From an uncultured Clostridia bacterium (lineage in GTDB: Bacteria > Bacillota > Clostridia > Oscillospirales > Ruminococcaceae): a stretch of DNA of 64,000 nucleotides. A program made the position numbers and the translations under genes. The notes under the pieces were generated by a model. That model was not told the DNA's origin. It made no database searches and saw nothing but the letters and a program-made list of their open reading frames with translations. Every line of letters begins with the position of its first letter. The first letter of the stretch is position 1. The DNA lies in assembly GCA_947625195.1 (NCBI GenBank), contig CANQNK010000002.1:1-64000 (forward strand). The letters run 5' to 3'. Below are positions 32,932 through 41,475 of the stretch, one piece after another.

Positions 32932-32960
32932 AGTATATCAAATACGCAGAAAAAAATCAA
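32932..32960 (-). promoter_or_regulatory. Promoter of the T-box-alaS-HIT-purD operon
   Basis: On the minus strand TTGATT and TATACT are separated by 17 nt. The -35 overlaps the last codons of the upstream membrane-protein gene. Confidence 0.8.
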
Positions 32961-33370
32961 GTGCTTTTTAATATATTTTTGCCCTCACAAAACACCTTTT
33001 CTGAAATAAGAGAGTTTATCTGCATAGTAAAAAATGATAACAATACCCAGGCAAGTGAAAACTTAAGGCATATCTGACCGTAAAGGTCAAGCCCGACCTC
33101 GCTGTAATCCCATATATTAAGGCCCAGCCGTATGTTTAAAAAGTATCCCATCAGAGCTTCCATTGCTGTGATAAATATCCCGCAGACAACGGCGCACAAA
33201 AGCGAAGAGAATAATCCCCTGCGAAAGCTGTTCATTATGCTTATAAACAGCATACATATCCCGCCAAGGACTCCCATTGAAATATGTGTATATCCTCTGA
33301 ACAAAAGCTCGATTATTCCGTACCCCAAAGCACCCGCGCAAAAAATAGTAAACGATTTAAGATATTCCAT
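32957..33370 (-). CDS. CmpB-type putative ABC transporter permease / integral membrane protein
   Basis: Four-helix membrane protein of 137 residues. The pattern GYGIIELLFRGYTHISMGVLGG near the start and NIWDYSEVGLDLYGQICLKFSLAW near the end is the signature of the ABC_trans_CmpB family, annotated as putative ABC permeases. There is no ATPase nearby and no proven transport function. The gene lies upstream of alaS on the same strand, but alaS has its own promoter. A ribosome-binding GGGG lies just upstream of the ATG. Confidence 0.8.
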   Translation of the reverse strand: MEYLKSFTIFCAGALGYGIIELLFRGYTHISMGVLGGICMLFISIMNSFRRGLFSSLLCAVVCGIFITAMEALMGYFLNIRLGLNIWDYSEVGLDLYGQICLKFSLAWVLLSFFTMQINSLISEKVFCEGKNILKST

Positions 33371-33449
33371 TTATTTCCCCCGACATTTTTGTCTGGCGTA
33401 TTTTTAAAACTTTATGCTTTTATATTGCGCTGAGGAGGAAAAATAATTC

Positions 33450-33478
33450 TTGACAAACAAAAAAAAATATGGTAACAT
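33450..33478 (+). promoter_or_regulatory. Promoter of tRNA-Leu
   Basis: TTGACA and TAACAT with a 17-nt spacer, ending 16 nt before the mature tRNA. Confidence 0.8.
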
Positions 33479-33494
33479 ATTTAAGCTATCATAC

Positions 33495-33581
33495 GCCGGT
33501 ATGATGGAATTGGCAGACGTGCTGGACTCAAAATCCAGTGGTAGCGATACCGTACCGGTTCGACCCCGGTTACCGGCACCA
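33495..33581 (+). tRNA. tRNA-Leu (anticodon CAA)
   Basis: An 87-nt class II tRNA with the CCA encoded. The acceptor stem is GCCGGTA/TACCGGC with discriminator A. The anticodon stem CTGGA/TCCAG encloses loop CTCAAAA, giving CAA, which reads UUG. A variable arm of class II size follows, and the T loop is GTTCGAC. A promoter and a terminator frame it as a single-tRNA unit. ORF-track entries 33404..33682 and 33450..33647 are shadows of it. Confidence 0.97.
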
Positions 33582-33584
33582 ATT

Positions 33585-33620
33585 CGCAGTAAGCTATGTT
33601 TTGCTTGCTGCGATTTTTTT
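33585..33620 (+). terminator. Terminator of tRNA-Leu
   Basis: CGCAGTAAGC pairs with GCTTGCTGCG over an 8-nt loop and is followed by ATTTTTTT. Confidence 0.9.
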
Positions 33621-33838
33621 ATTTCATATAAAGATAAAAAACGATAGCTTGCAACTATCTCCCTGACTGAGCGGTTATGCAAGTGTAATACTCATATGTC
33701 GTATTTATTATCTTTTACGCATATTTGACTTTTTTTACTTATTGACTACACTTTTTTGCATTTTTCATCATATGCTTATTTTATCAGCTATAATAAAAAG
33801 CAAACAGACATTATTGTTCAGATAAGGAGGTGTTATTT

Positions 33839-34126
33839 ATGAAACCAGGCGCTTGGAATTTCAGCAATTCAAGTTCTACCGGACTTCCGCAAAAGGTTGC
33901 CACCGGTTTTACTGATGTGACACAAGATCTTGAGGGTGCAAATTATGAGTTTTTGCTTTACTGTGGAAATCAGGTCGTAAATGGCATAAATCATATGATT
34001 ATCTGCAATAAAACTCTTGTTACAAAGGAAGGCCACGGAACACTTGCTGTTATGATTCTTCACGAGGATCCGATAGATGAAATTAAAAGCAAGTTTTCTA
34101 TTCTTTCCATTACAGATATCGGCTAA
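33839..34126 (+). CDS. Cystatin/stefin-like small protein (tentative)
   Basis: Protein of 95 residues without signal peptide or membrane segment. AGGAGG lies 8 nt before ATG 33839; the ORF track adds three residues. I notice a layout like that of stefins (cystatin A/B, about 98 residues): a Gly near the N-terminus (MKPGAW), a helix-like segment, then QVVNGINHMIICN at 45-57, which parallels the QVVAG inhibitory hairpin and following strand. LAVMILHEDP follows where stefins have strand 4 and the LP loop. Stefins block papain-type cysteine proteases. This is pattern recognition only; convergent sequence is possible. A TATAAT at 33789-33794 may be its -10. It is a single-gene unit closed by the hairpin at 34257. 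Confidence 0.6.
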   Translation: MKPGAWNFSNSSSTGLPQKVATGFTDVTQDLEGANYEFLLYCGNQVVNGINHMIICNKTLVTKEGHGTLAVMILHEDPIDEIKSKFSILSITDIG

Positions 34127-34256
34127 CATTTTTATTAGTGGATGTTGACTTTACTAAGTCTGGCAATCGTAAAATCAAGTTTAGTATGACGTGAGCAGAC
34201 TTATCGGTTGTCTGTCTGTTGAAACGGGTTTTGATAGAACTGCAAAATACGTATCG

Positions 34257-34293
34257 AATAAAAGCGGATAGAATTTTCTACCCGCTTTTATTC
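34257..34293. terminator. Bidirectional terminator between the cystatin-like and GNAT genes
   Basis: AATAAAAGCGG pairs with CCGCTTTTATT over a 14-nt loop, with T runs on both strands. The 130 nt before it (34127-34256) show nothing else I can assign. Confidence 0.85.
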
Positions 34294-34340
34294 TTACCAA
34301 ATTTTGTTTCTCGGTTAATATTTATAAAATAAATCAAAAT

Positions 34341-34781
34341 TCAGGTGTCAATCCTGATCATTTCATTTATTGATTTGTTTCTGTATACTAAATCTTTCCT
34401 TACTGTAAAACCAAGCTTTTCCCAAAAGGCATTTCCTTCGGCGTTTTTAGAAAATACTACTAAAGCTGCTTTGTTGATACCAAGATTTTTCAACGCCTGC
34501 AAAGTTGTTTCCACCAAAACTGTACCGACTCCTTTCTTTCGATAATCGGAGGCTACAGCTGTGTGATAGATATATCCTCTCCGGCCGTCATTTCCGCAAA
34601 TAATTGATCCAATAATTTTGCCGTTTTGTTCTGCAACAAAGCAGGTATCCGGATTGCGTTTTAAGAACTGTTCAATGCCTTCCCTTGAATCGTCAAGGTC
34701 ATTTAATCCCATTCCTGTACAGGACATCCATAATTGATATACTCGCTCATAATCATTATTGTCCATTGATCTTATCAGCAT
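34341..34781 (-). CDS. GNAT-family N-acetyltransferase
   Basis: Acetyl-CoA-dependent acetyltransferase of 146 residues. Motif A is VASDYRKKGVGTVLVETTLQAL, with the pyrophosphate-binding RxxGxG, and motif B is FWEKLGF. The N-terminus IRSMDNNDYERVYQLW is typical of RimI-type and YpeA-like proteins that act on small amines or protein N-termini. The substrate cannot be told. AAAGGA is 8 nt before the ATG. It follows the histidine-kinase gene's 3' end on the same strand by gene order, but is transcribed separately or last. Confidence 0.88.
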   Translation of the reverse strand: MLIRSMDNNDYERVYQLWMSCTGMGLNDLDDSREGIEQFLKRNPDTCFVAEQNGKIIGSIICGNDGRRGYIYHTAVASDYRKKGVGTVLVETTLQALKNLGINKAALVVFSKNAEGNAFWEKLGFTVRKDLVYRNKSINEMIRIDT

Positions 34782-34812
34782 ATTGTTTTCCTTTACTGAC
34801 TATATAAAAAGA

Positions 34813-37425
34813 TTACTGCTTAGAGCCGCCCAGATATTTTCTCAGAACATCGAACAGTTTTTCCATATCAAGCGGCTTTGCAATATGGTCGTTCATTCCG
34901 CATTTAATAGCCTGTTCTTTGTCTTCGTTAAACGCATTCGCAGTCATTGCTATGATCGGTATAGATGAGTGTGCAGGATTTTTAAGATTTCTTATTGCTA
35001 TGGTGGCGTCGTATCCGTTCATTACCGGCATCTGAATATCCATAAGAATCAGATCGTAATAGCCGTCACCTGAGGCCATGACCTTTTCAACAGCAACGGT
35101 ACCGTCTTCCGCGGTTTCTACCAGAAGACCGCTTTCCGCGAGAATAGTTTCTGCTATTTCACGGTTGAGCTCATTGTCTTCCACAAGCAGTATGCGCTTT
35201 CCTGCAATATCGTCGGCGGATTCCGGTATTATTGATTCTTCTTTCACCGGTTCCGGTGTGCCCGTTGCGCTGAGCAAAGTATCTCGAAGCGTAGACAGGA
35301 AAATCGGTTTGCTGCAAAATGCCGTTACGCCTGCCTCTCTGGCTTCATCCTCAATGCCCTCCCAGTCGTAAGCGGTGAGAATAATAATAGGCGTGCTTTC
35401 GCCAATAGCCTTGCGAAGACGTCTTACGACCTCTATGCCGTTTAGATCGGGGAGCTGCCAGTCGATTATATACGCGTTAAACTCGTCTGCAAGCTCATAT
35501 GCCTGTTTTGCATGAAGCACCGCCTCCTTGCCTGAAAGCGTCCAATCCGCTCTCATTCCAAGCTGAACAAGCATTTTGGTCACGCTGTCGCATATATTGT
35601 AGTCGTCATCTACAACAAGCGCTCTTAGTCCCTCAAGTTCTTTTATTACCTCTACCTGCTTCTTCTCAGACTGAAGCCTGAGCTCGAACGAGATAATAAA
35701 CTCAGTGCCCTTGCCCTGTTCACTTTTGACCTCAATAGTGCCGCCCATCATATCTATTATGTTCTTTGCGATTGCCATGCCAAGGCCTGTTCCTTGAATT
35801 CCGCTGACTGTAGAGGTCAGCTCTCTTTCAAACGGATCGAAGACCCTATCCAAAAACTCGGGAGCCATTCCTATTCCCGTATCCTTAACAGAGATCTCGT
35901 AAGACGCATATCCTTCCGGCGCACCGTGCTTTTGCTTTATAGTCAAAGACACAGAGCCGCCCGCGGGTGTGAATTTTATAGCGTTGCTCAGAAGGTTTAA
36001 AAGCACCTGATTAAGATGCAGCCGATCGCAGTAAACGTCCTCGTCTACTACGTCGATGGTGTCAATGAAAAAGTTGAGCTGCTTAGACTTCATCTGGCTT
36101 TGCAGAATATTTCTCAAGTCGTGCAGAACGTCAGGCAGGCTGCACTCGGTTTCTTCTATGTAAACACGTCCGCTTTCAATTCGGCTCATATCGAGAATAT
36201 CGTTTATAAGGCTTAAAAGGTGATTACTTGAAGAAATCGTTTTTGACAGATAATCCTTTACACGTTCCTTATCGTCAAGATTTGCCGCGGCAAGGGTGGT
36301 ATAGCCGATAATAGCGTTCATAGGAGTGCGTATGTCGTGAGACATATTTGACAAAAACATCGTTTTTGCACGCTCGGCGTTTTCCGCTTTGATAAGACGT
36401 TCCTCCAAAACCGCTTTTTCAAGGGTGGCATTTGTGTTCCTGATAGTCCAGATAAAGTATATAATAAGTATTATCGTTTCAACTATTCCCAGCAAATAAC
36501 ATACCGATCGTATTTTGTAAAGGTTGGCAAATGCTTCTTCCTCCGGTACGGCAACCGCTACTGTCCACTGGTTGTAATCGGGCGCTTCACCAAGTTCCCA
36601 TTCTTCAACATTTACAGGAGCATAGTAAAAATACATGTATTTGTCAAGTGCGGTTGATTTTGAAACAATATATCCCGATTTTCCTGCAAGTATTTCTTCT
36701 CTTGCATCTTTGGCGTCTTTGCTGCCCTTTGTTTCTTTTTCGCTGAAATCACTTATGTTTCCGAGCTTGTTATGCAGGGTATTCATAAGGAAGTCGCCGT
36801 TTGCTCTGTCTATTAAGTACACAGTTGCGGTTCCGTTATAAATATTATCAATATTAAGAGATTTGGGCAGGTTTTCAAGAAGGGTAGAGGCATATACCAT
36901 AGCGACCGTTTCGCCGTTTTTTACAACAGGGACAAAATGCCTGATAAGCATTTTGTCGTCATCGGTTATGCTTGTCATTCTGTCGGTTACATGCTCACCC
37001 TTAGCTGCCTCACCTTCAAAGGAGATCTTGCCGTATGCGTCAAATTCCTCTCCCTCATTTCCTATAACGATATCTCCCGGGAGCAAAAGGTTTATGTTCC
37101 TTGCTGTTGTAAGGGCCGAAAACTGCGTCATTATACCGCGCATGGTCTTTGTGTCAAAGTTGTCCTCCATAGAAATGATCTCAGCAACGGCGTTTAAAGT
37201 GTTGCTGTCTCTGGAAAGCTTGTTATTTATATCGTCCATGACTGTATTTACCGCTTCCTGCAATCGCTCAAGACATCTCTGCTCGGTGAGAACGCTTATG
37301 CGTATGTATGAGACAACAATTACAAGCAGAGTAAACACAGTGACCAGTACCGCAGCGACTATGTTTTTTTCTCTTAGCTTGCTTCTGTTTATTTTTTTAT
37401 CGGTAGCAGATTTTTTTGTTTTCAT
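34813..37425 (-). CDS. Hybrid sensor histidine kinase with two receiver domains
   Basis: Membrane sensor of 870 residues. TM1 is at about 21-42, followed by an extracellular dCACHE-like sensor (about 45-305) and TM2 at 307-327. The HisKA domain has SNMSHDIRTPMNAI with His363, and the HATPase has the N box NLLSNAIKFTP and G boxes DTGIGMAPEF and GTGLGM. Receiver 1 is LRALVVDDDYNICD with IIDWQLPDLNG; receiver 2 is RILLVEDNELNRE with LILMDIQMPVMNG. The last receiver is complete but no HPt is fused, so phosphate must pass to a separate HPt protein such as the one at 40658. The ligand is unknown. Confidence 0.95.
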   Translation of the reverse strand: MKTKKSATDKKINRSKLREKNIVAAVLVTVFTLLVIVVSYIRISVLTEQRCLERLQEAVNTVMDDINNKLSRDSNTLNAVAEIISMEDNFDTKTMRGIMTQFSALTTARNINLLLPGDIVIGNEGEEFDAYGKISFEGEAAKGEHVTDRMTSITDDDKMLIRHFVPVVKNGETVAMVYASTLLENLPKSLNIDNIYNGTATVYLIDRANGDFLMNTLHNKLGNISDFSEKETKGSKDAKDAREEILAGKSGYIVSKSTALDKYMYFYYAPVNVEEWELGEAPDYNQWTVAVAVPEEEAFANLYKIRSVCYLLGIVETIILIIYFIWTIRNTNATLEKAVLEERLIKAENAERAKTMFLSNMSHDIRTPMNAIIGYTTLAAANLDDKERVKDYLSKTISSSNHLLSLINDILDMSRIESGRVYIEETECSLPDVLHDLRNILQSQMKSKQLNFFIDTIDVVDEDVYCDRLHLNQVLLNLLSNAIKFTPAGGSVSLTIKQKHGAPEGYASYEISVKDTGIGMAPEFLDRVFDPFERELTSTVSGIQGTGLGMAIAKNIIDMMGGTIEVKSEQGKGTEFIISFELRLQSEKKQVEVIKELEGLRALVVDDDYNICDSVTKMLVQLGMRADWTLSGKEAVLHAKQAYELADEFNAYIIDWQLPDLNGIEVVRRLRKAIGESTPIIILTAYDWEGIEDEAREAGVTAFCSKPIFLSTLRDTLLSATGTPEPVKEESIIPESADDIAGKRILLVEDNELNREIAETILAESGLLVETAEDGTVAVEKVMASGDGYYDLILMDIQMPVMNGYDATIAIRNLKNPAHSSIPIIAMTANAFNEDKEQAIKCGMNDHIAKPLDMEKLFDVLRKYLGGSKQ

Positions 37426-37484
37426 AAAAACACCCTATTTAATAATATATTTACAATTAGATATTAATTATCCATTATAAATAT

Positions 37485-37512
37485 TTTATATCTTTTTATG
37501 CTGCAATGTCAA
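37485..37512 (-). promoter_or_regulatory. Promoter of the hybrid kinase gene
   Basis: On the minus strand TTGACA and TATAAA are separated by 16 nt, leaving a leader of about 55 nt. Confidence 0.55.
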
Positions 37513-37565
37513 GGCCAAATCGAAAAATTGTATTTTTTGTAGTTTGAGGGTAAAATCCTCAGCGG

Positions 37566-37594
37566 TTGATTTTAAGATATATTTGTGTTATCAT
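37566..37594 (+). promoter_or_regulatory. Promoter of the Gfo/Idh/MocA gene
   Basis: TTGATT and TATCAT with a 17-nt spacer, about 40 nt before the ATG at 37636. Confidence 0.7.
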
Positions 37595-37635
37595 TTAGTT
37601 GAATAAGCTTAAAAAGAAAGTAAGGGAGAAGATAT

Positions 37636-38607
37636 ATGAAAATCGGAATACTGGGCGCAGGAAATATTGCAGGGAATATGGCATATACGGTAAACAATTT
37701 AGATGAGGTTGAGCTTTACGCAATAGGCTCCCGCAGCGAAAAGAAGGCTCAGGCTTTTGCTGAAAAATTTGGTGCTTTAAAGTCATACGGCAGCTATGAA
37801 GAGCTTGTAAAGGACGACAGCATTGACCTTGTATACATCGCGACTCCTCATTCGAGGCATTACGAGGACTGTATGCTCTGCCTTGAAAACGGAAGAAACG
37901 TACTTTGCGAAAAGGCGTTTACTGCAAACGCCGATCAGGCGAAGCGTGTTATATCATATGCAGAGAAAAAGGGCCTGTTTATTTCAGAGGCGATATGGAC
38001 GAGATTTTTGCCTATGAGGTTTGTACTTGATGATATAATAAACAGCGGCGTTATCGGAAGGATATCTTCGCTTACGGCCGATCTTGGATATTCTCTTGAA
38101 AATGTCGAGCGGCTGATTAAACCGGAGCTTGCGGGAGGTGCGCTGCTCGATCTTGGAGTGTATCCGATAAACTTTGCCCTTATGGTGTTTGGCAGCGACA
38201 TATGTGATATCAAATCAAGCTGCGTTAAGAACATGTACGGCGTTGACGAGCACAACAGCGTAATTATAAACTTTTCTGGAGGGAAAACTGCGGTTCTTCA
38301 CAGCAGCATTGCTTCAAACCTCGACAAAAGGGGCGTTATATACGGCGACAGGGGAAGGATCGAGTTTGAAAATATAAATAACTGTGAGGGAATTAAGGTT
38401 ATCCTTAACGATTCTACGGTACAGAGCTATGAAACTCCTAAGCAGATAACAGGATTTGAATATGAGGTTATGTCTTCTGTAAAGGCTATTTCACAGGGCA
38501 GAACAGAGTGTAAGGAAATGCCGCATACTGAAACTGTACGGGTTATGGAAATTATGGATTCTTTGCGGAAAGAATGGGGAGTTATTTATCCTTTTGAAAA
38601 AGTATAA
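37636..38607 (+). CDS. Gfo/Idh/MocA family NAD(P)-dependent oxidoreductase
   Basis: Dehydrogenase of 323 residues. The Rossmann GILGAGNIAGNMA binds the dinucleotide, and YIATPHSRHYED plus NVLCEKAFTANADQA give the conserved EKP-type motif, here EKA. The C-terminal half GGALLDLGVYPINFALMVFG contains the usual D-x3-YP substrate-side residues. Members act on sugars, inositols or trans-dihydrodiols; this one cannot be assigned further. The EKA in place of EKP removes the usual proline but leaves the catalytic Lys. AGGGAG is 10 nt before the ATG. It is divergent from the kinase gene. Confidence 0.88.
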   Translation: MKIGILGAGNIAGNMAYTVNNLDEVELYAIGSRSEKKAQAFAEKFGALKSYGSYEELVKDDSIDLVYIATPHSRHYEDCMLCLENGRNVLCEKAFTANADQAKRVISYAEKKGLFISEAIWTRFLPMRFVLDDIINSGVIGRISSLTADLGYSLENVERLIKPELAGGALLDLGVYPINFALMVFGSDICDIKSSCVKNMYGVDEHNSVIINFSGGKTAVLHSSIASNLDKRGVIYGDRGRIEFENINNCEGIKVILNDSTVQSYETPKQITGFEYEVMSSVKAISQGRTECKEMPHTETVRVMEIMDSLRKEWGVIYPFEKV

Positions 38608-38667
38608 CCGGGTAATTTAACGCAGAGGTGCATATATATCAATTAGTCGAAATTCAAAGGTGTTGTT

Positions 38668-39141
38668 ATGAGAAAAAATACGTGCGGAATTTGTAAGACC
38701 ATTGAAAAGATAAAGAATAATGAAAACCCCTATTTTGTCAAGGAGCTTCAAACAGGATATGTTGTTATCGGAGATAATCAGCACTTTTACGGTTATTCTT
38801 TGTTCCTTTGCAAAGAATGTGTTTCTGAGATTTATGAATTGGAATCGGCGTTTCGGCAGAAGCATCTGATGGAAATGTCAATAGTTGCTAACGCTGTAAA
38901 AAATGCTTTTGGTGCAGACAAAATGAATTACGAGTGCTTAGGCAACGGCTGTTCACATATTCATTGGCATTTATATCCAAGACGTAAAGGAGATTTGGGT
39001 GAATACGGAAATAACGGAAAAGGACCGGTCTGGTGGCTGCCTCCACATATCCTCTGGTCAGATGAAACGATTCCGAGCAAAACAGAGCTTTATAAAATGA
39101 AAACAAAGCTTAGACAAGAATTGAAAACGTTGTTAAAGTAA
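38668..39141 (+). CDS. HIT-domain protein
   Basis: Protein of 157 residues with a histidine triad CSHIHWHLYPR at about 105-115. The N-terminus has two Cys pairs (CGIC and a later CKEC), which may bind zinc. After the triad comes a Trp/Pro-rich segment (GPVWWLPPHILW). It is more distant from HinT than the copy at 29672 and resembles Fhit/diadenosine-polyphosphate hydrolase relatives in overall size. The substrate is not known. A modest AAGGTG lies upstream of the ATG. It is 60 nt after the oxidoreductase, perhaps on the same transcript. Confidence 0.85.
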   Translation: MRKNTCGICKTIEKIKNNENPYFVKELQTGYVVIGDNQHFYGYSLFLCKECVSEIYELESAFRQKHLMEMSIVANAVKNAFGADKMNYECLGNGCSHIHWHLYPRRKGDLGEYGNNGKGPVWWLPPHILWSDETIPSKTELYKMKTKLRQELKTLLK

Positions 39142-39308
39142 GCTTTTTTGGACAAAAATTCCCAAATGTTTTGATCGTGTGCAGCCCTTATAAGAATGGC
39201 TGTAGTCTGCTTTGCCGAGCGTTTTTCTTAGCAGCGTCAACGTCAACGTGCAGGTGAGTTTTACTGTGTATTATCTCATGATTTACATTGTGAGCTTTGT
39301 GCTATGTA

Positions 39309-39337
39309 TTGACTTATCAGCACTTTTCTGTTATAAT
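39309..39337 (+). promoter_or_regulatory. Promoter of the HD-GYP/HPt operon
   Basis: TTGACT and a perfect TATAAT with a 17-nt spacer. The preceding gap (39142-39308) holds a CAGCC/GGCTG hairpin near 39184 and a tandem CGTCAA, nothing else assignable. Confidence 0.85.
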
Positions 39338-39425
39338 TTAATTGTATAAATAAATGGTGATCAACACGAAATTTATGTCACTTCACAGGTCTTTGATTAC
39401 TGTTGTGAATTTGGAGGGTATTGGT

Positions 39426-40601
39426 GTGAGTGAGAATAAAATTGAGAAAATTCTTATTGTAGATGACTCTGAGATGAACCGTGCTATGCTTACGGCAATT
39501 CTTGATAAAAGATATGAAATACTTGAGGCGGAAAACGGGGAGGCGGCTCTTGTGGCTCTTAAAGAGCACGGAGTCGATATTTCGTTGGTGCTTTTGGATA
39601 TAGTTATGCCGAAAATGGACGGGTTTGAGGTTTTGGCAGTAATGAACGAAACTCACATTATCGAAAAAATCCCGGTTATAATGATCTCTGCTGAAAACGG
39701 CACAAGTCACATTAAGCGTGCATATGATCTCGGAGTTTCCGATTACATTAGCCGCCCCTTTGACGCGGAGGTTGTTCAGAAAAGAGTAAACAACACGCTT
39801 ATGCTTTATGCAAAGCAAAAGCGCCTTGTTGAGATGGTAACAGATCAGATTTACGAAAAGCAAAAGAGCAACAGCATTCTGGTAAACATTCTTTCACATG
39901 TTGTAGAGTTTCGTAACGGCGAAAGCGGAATGCATATTCTGCACGTAAATACGCTTACACATTTACTGCTTAAGCTTATATGCAAAAAAACTGATAAGTA
40001 TAAGCTGAGTGAGGCGGAAATTGATCTTATAAGTATGGCGTCTTCACTTCACGATATCGGGAAAATTGCTATACCGGATAACATTCTCAACAAGCCTGGC
40101 AGGCTTACCAAAGAAGAGTTTGAGGTGATGAAGACTCACTCCGCGATAGGATATTCGCTTATTGAGGAGGTTCCATACAATAAAGACGAGCCTCTTTTGA
40201 AAATCTCTTCAGAGATCTGTCGCTGGCACCACGAGCGGTATGACGGCAGGGGTTATCCCGACGGATTGAAAGGAGACGAAATCCCCATCTACGCACAGGT
40301 GGTATCGCTTGCGGATGTATATGACGCTCTCACCAGCGAGCGTGTTTATAAGTCGGCCTATTCACACGAAAAAGCGATAGAAATGATTTTAAACGGAGAA
40401 TGTGGTGCGTTTAATCCTATACTTTTAGAGTGCTTAAAGGAAAGCGGGGATCTTATTCGTGAAGAATTGAAGGTAAAATCCTTCAGGGAGTTTGACAAAG
40501 GGGAGATAGTCCGCATTACCGATGAAATGCTGAAGGTTGATCTTGCAAATGATGACGATTCAACGGTTATGCTTCTGCACAGAGGTAAGGACATTGTGTA
40601 G
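39426..40601 (+). CDS. Response regulator with HD-GYP cyclic-di-GMP phosphodiesterase domain
   Basis: Two-domain output protein of 391 residues. The receiver has acidic DD at 13-14 and phospho-acceptor Asp58 in LLDIVMPKMDG. The HD-GYP domain carries SSLHDIGKIAIPD and HHERYDGRGYPDG, the complete HD and GYP signatures, so it should hydrolyse cyclic-di-GMP. GTG 39426 with TTGGAGG 9 nt upstream is preferred; the ORF track's 24 extra residues lie downstream of the promoter but lack a ribosome-binding site. The HPt gene follows after 56 nt. Confidence 0.93.
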   Translation: MSENKIEKILIVDDSEMNRAMLTAILDKRYEILEAENGEAALVALKEHGVDISLVLLDIVMPKMDGFEVLAVMNETHIIEKIPVIMISAENGTSHIKRAYDLGVSDYISRPFDAEVVQKRVNNTLMLYAKQKRLVEMVTDQIYEKQKSNSILVNILSHVVEFRNGESGMHILHVNTLTHLLLKLICKKTDKYKLSEAEIDLISMASSLHDIGKIAIPDNILNKPGRLTKEEFEVMKTHSAIGYSLIEEVPYNKDEPLLKISSEICRWHHERYDGRGYPDGLKGDEIPIYAQVVSLADVYDALTSERVYKSAYSHEKAIEMILNGECGAFNPILLECLKESGDLIREELKVKSFREFDKGEIVRITDEMLKVDLANDDDSTVMLLHRGKDIV

Positions 40602-40657
40602 GTTTAAAATTACTTGCAAGCTGATATTTGCGGCTTTTTGAAAAGGAGTAAGATGAT

Positions 40658-41023
40658 ATGACATTGAAGGAACTGTACAAGGAGATCGAAGGAGATTATG
40701 ACGATGTAATGAGCAGACTTCCTAGCGACAGTCTGATTAAAAAATTCGTAATAAAGTTTTTAGATGACAAAAGCTTTGAATTGCTGCAAAGCTCGCTTGA
40801 AGGCAAAAACTTGGAAACTGCTTTCAGAGCGGCGCATACGCTGAAAGGCGTTTGTCAGAATCTGAGCTTTACAAAGTTGTATAAGTCTTCAGAGACTTTA
40901 ACAAATTTCCTTAGACCGGGACAGATTCAGGAAGAAGACGTTATACAAAATCAGTTTGCTGTTGTAAAGCAGGATTACAGCAAAACGGCGTCTGCAATAA
41001 AGGAATTTGCTCAAGATGATTAA
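40658..41023 (+). CDS. Free-standing HPt phosphotransfer protein
   Basis: Helical protein of 121 residues with the HPt signature AFRAAHTLKGVCQNL; His60 is the phospho-acceptor. Such proteins shuttle phosphate between the last receiver of a hybrid kinase and a response regulator. It is in one operon with the HD-GYP regulator, and the hybrid kinase that lacks an HPt is 3 kb away, so the three are natural partners. AAAGGAG is 9 nt upstream of the ATG. Confidence 0.92.
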   Translation: MTLKELYKEIEGDYDDVMSRLPSDSLIKKFVIKFLDDKSFELLQSSLEGKNLETAFRAAHTLKGVCQNLSFTKLYKSSETLTNFLRPGQIQEEDVIQNQFAVVKQDYSKTASAIKEFAQDD

Positions 41024-41406
41024 ACTTTATTTTGGATTTTAGCTGCTTTGCGGTATAATACGGAGCTGTATTTATCATTACTGTTTTTTACGGATAAAAG
41101 ACCTTTTTTGATAAAGTTCTTTGTTTTCATATTTTTTATGGTATAAATAGCTTGTAAATCAGAAAATACTCTTTACCCGAAGATGTTACTGATTTATTCT
41201 CCCCACTGCCAATAGGTAGTGGGGAATTTATTTTATGACGAATTAGTGCTTACAGTCTTTTAATTAAAGAATTCTATTTTACAGCCGGTAAAAAACTATA
41301 TTATATGTTTTTAGGTAATTATTTTACAAGCTGAGAAGTCAAATTAAGTCGGGCGGATCTGGTTTAAACGTAAAAATCTGAATTAGTATTTATTTTTCTA
41401 AACCCC
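41024..41406. other. Intergenic region between HPt and tig
   Basis: About 450 nt separate the HPt gene from the tig start codon. I see a terminator (41201-41235), a lone TATAAT near 41054 without a good -35, and the tig promoter at the right edge. No ORF with a ribosome-binding site and no recognisable structured RNA are present. The stretch is very AT-rich. Confidence 0.6.
41201..41235 (+). terminator. Terminator after the HPt region
   Basis: CCCCACTGCC pairs with GGTAGTGGGG over AATA, followed by AATTTATTTTA. It lies 178 nt after the HPt stop codon, so it may end a longer 3' UTR or an unseen short transcript. Confidence 0.75.
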
Positions 41407-41435
41407 TTGAAAATGGATCAACTTTATGATATAAT
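41407..41435 (+). promoter_or_regulatory. Promoter of tig-clpP-clpX
   Basis: TTGAAA and a perfect TATAAT with a 17-nt spacer. It lies inside the N-terminal extension of the ORF-track entry, which shows that the extension is not coding. Confidence 0.85.
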
Positions 41436-41475
41436 TACCAAGATACATTTAAATAAGCCATTGGAGGATGTAGAA

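Noticed and set aside
33404-33682. ORF 33404..33682 on the minus strand and ORF 33450..33647 on the plus strand
   Set aside because: Both run through the tRNA-Leu gene and its terminator; they are chance open frames.
36863-37480. ORF 36863..37480 on the plus strand (205 codons)
   Set aside because: Antisense to the sensor domain of the hybrid kinase. Its hydrophobic Ser/Leu-rich translation is typical of a reverse-strand shadow.
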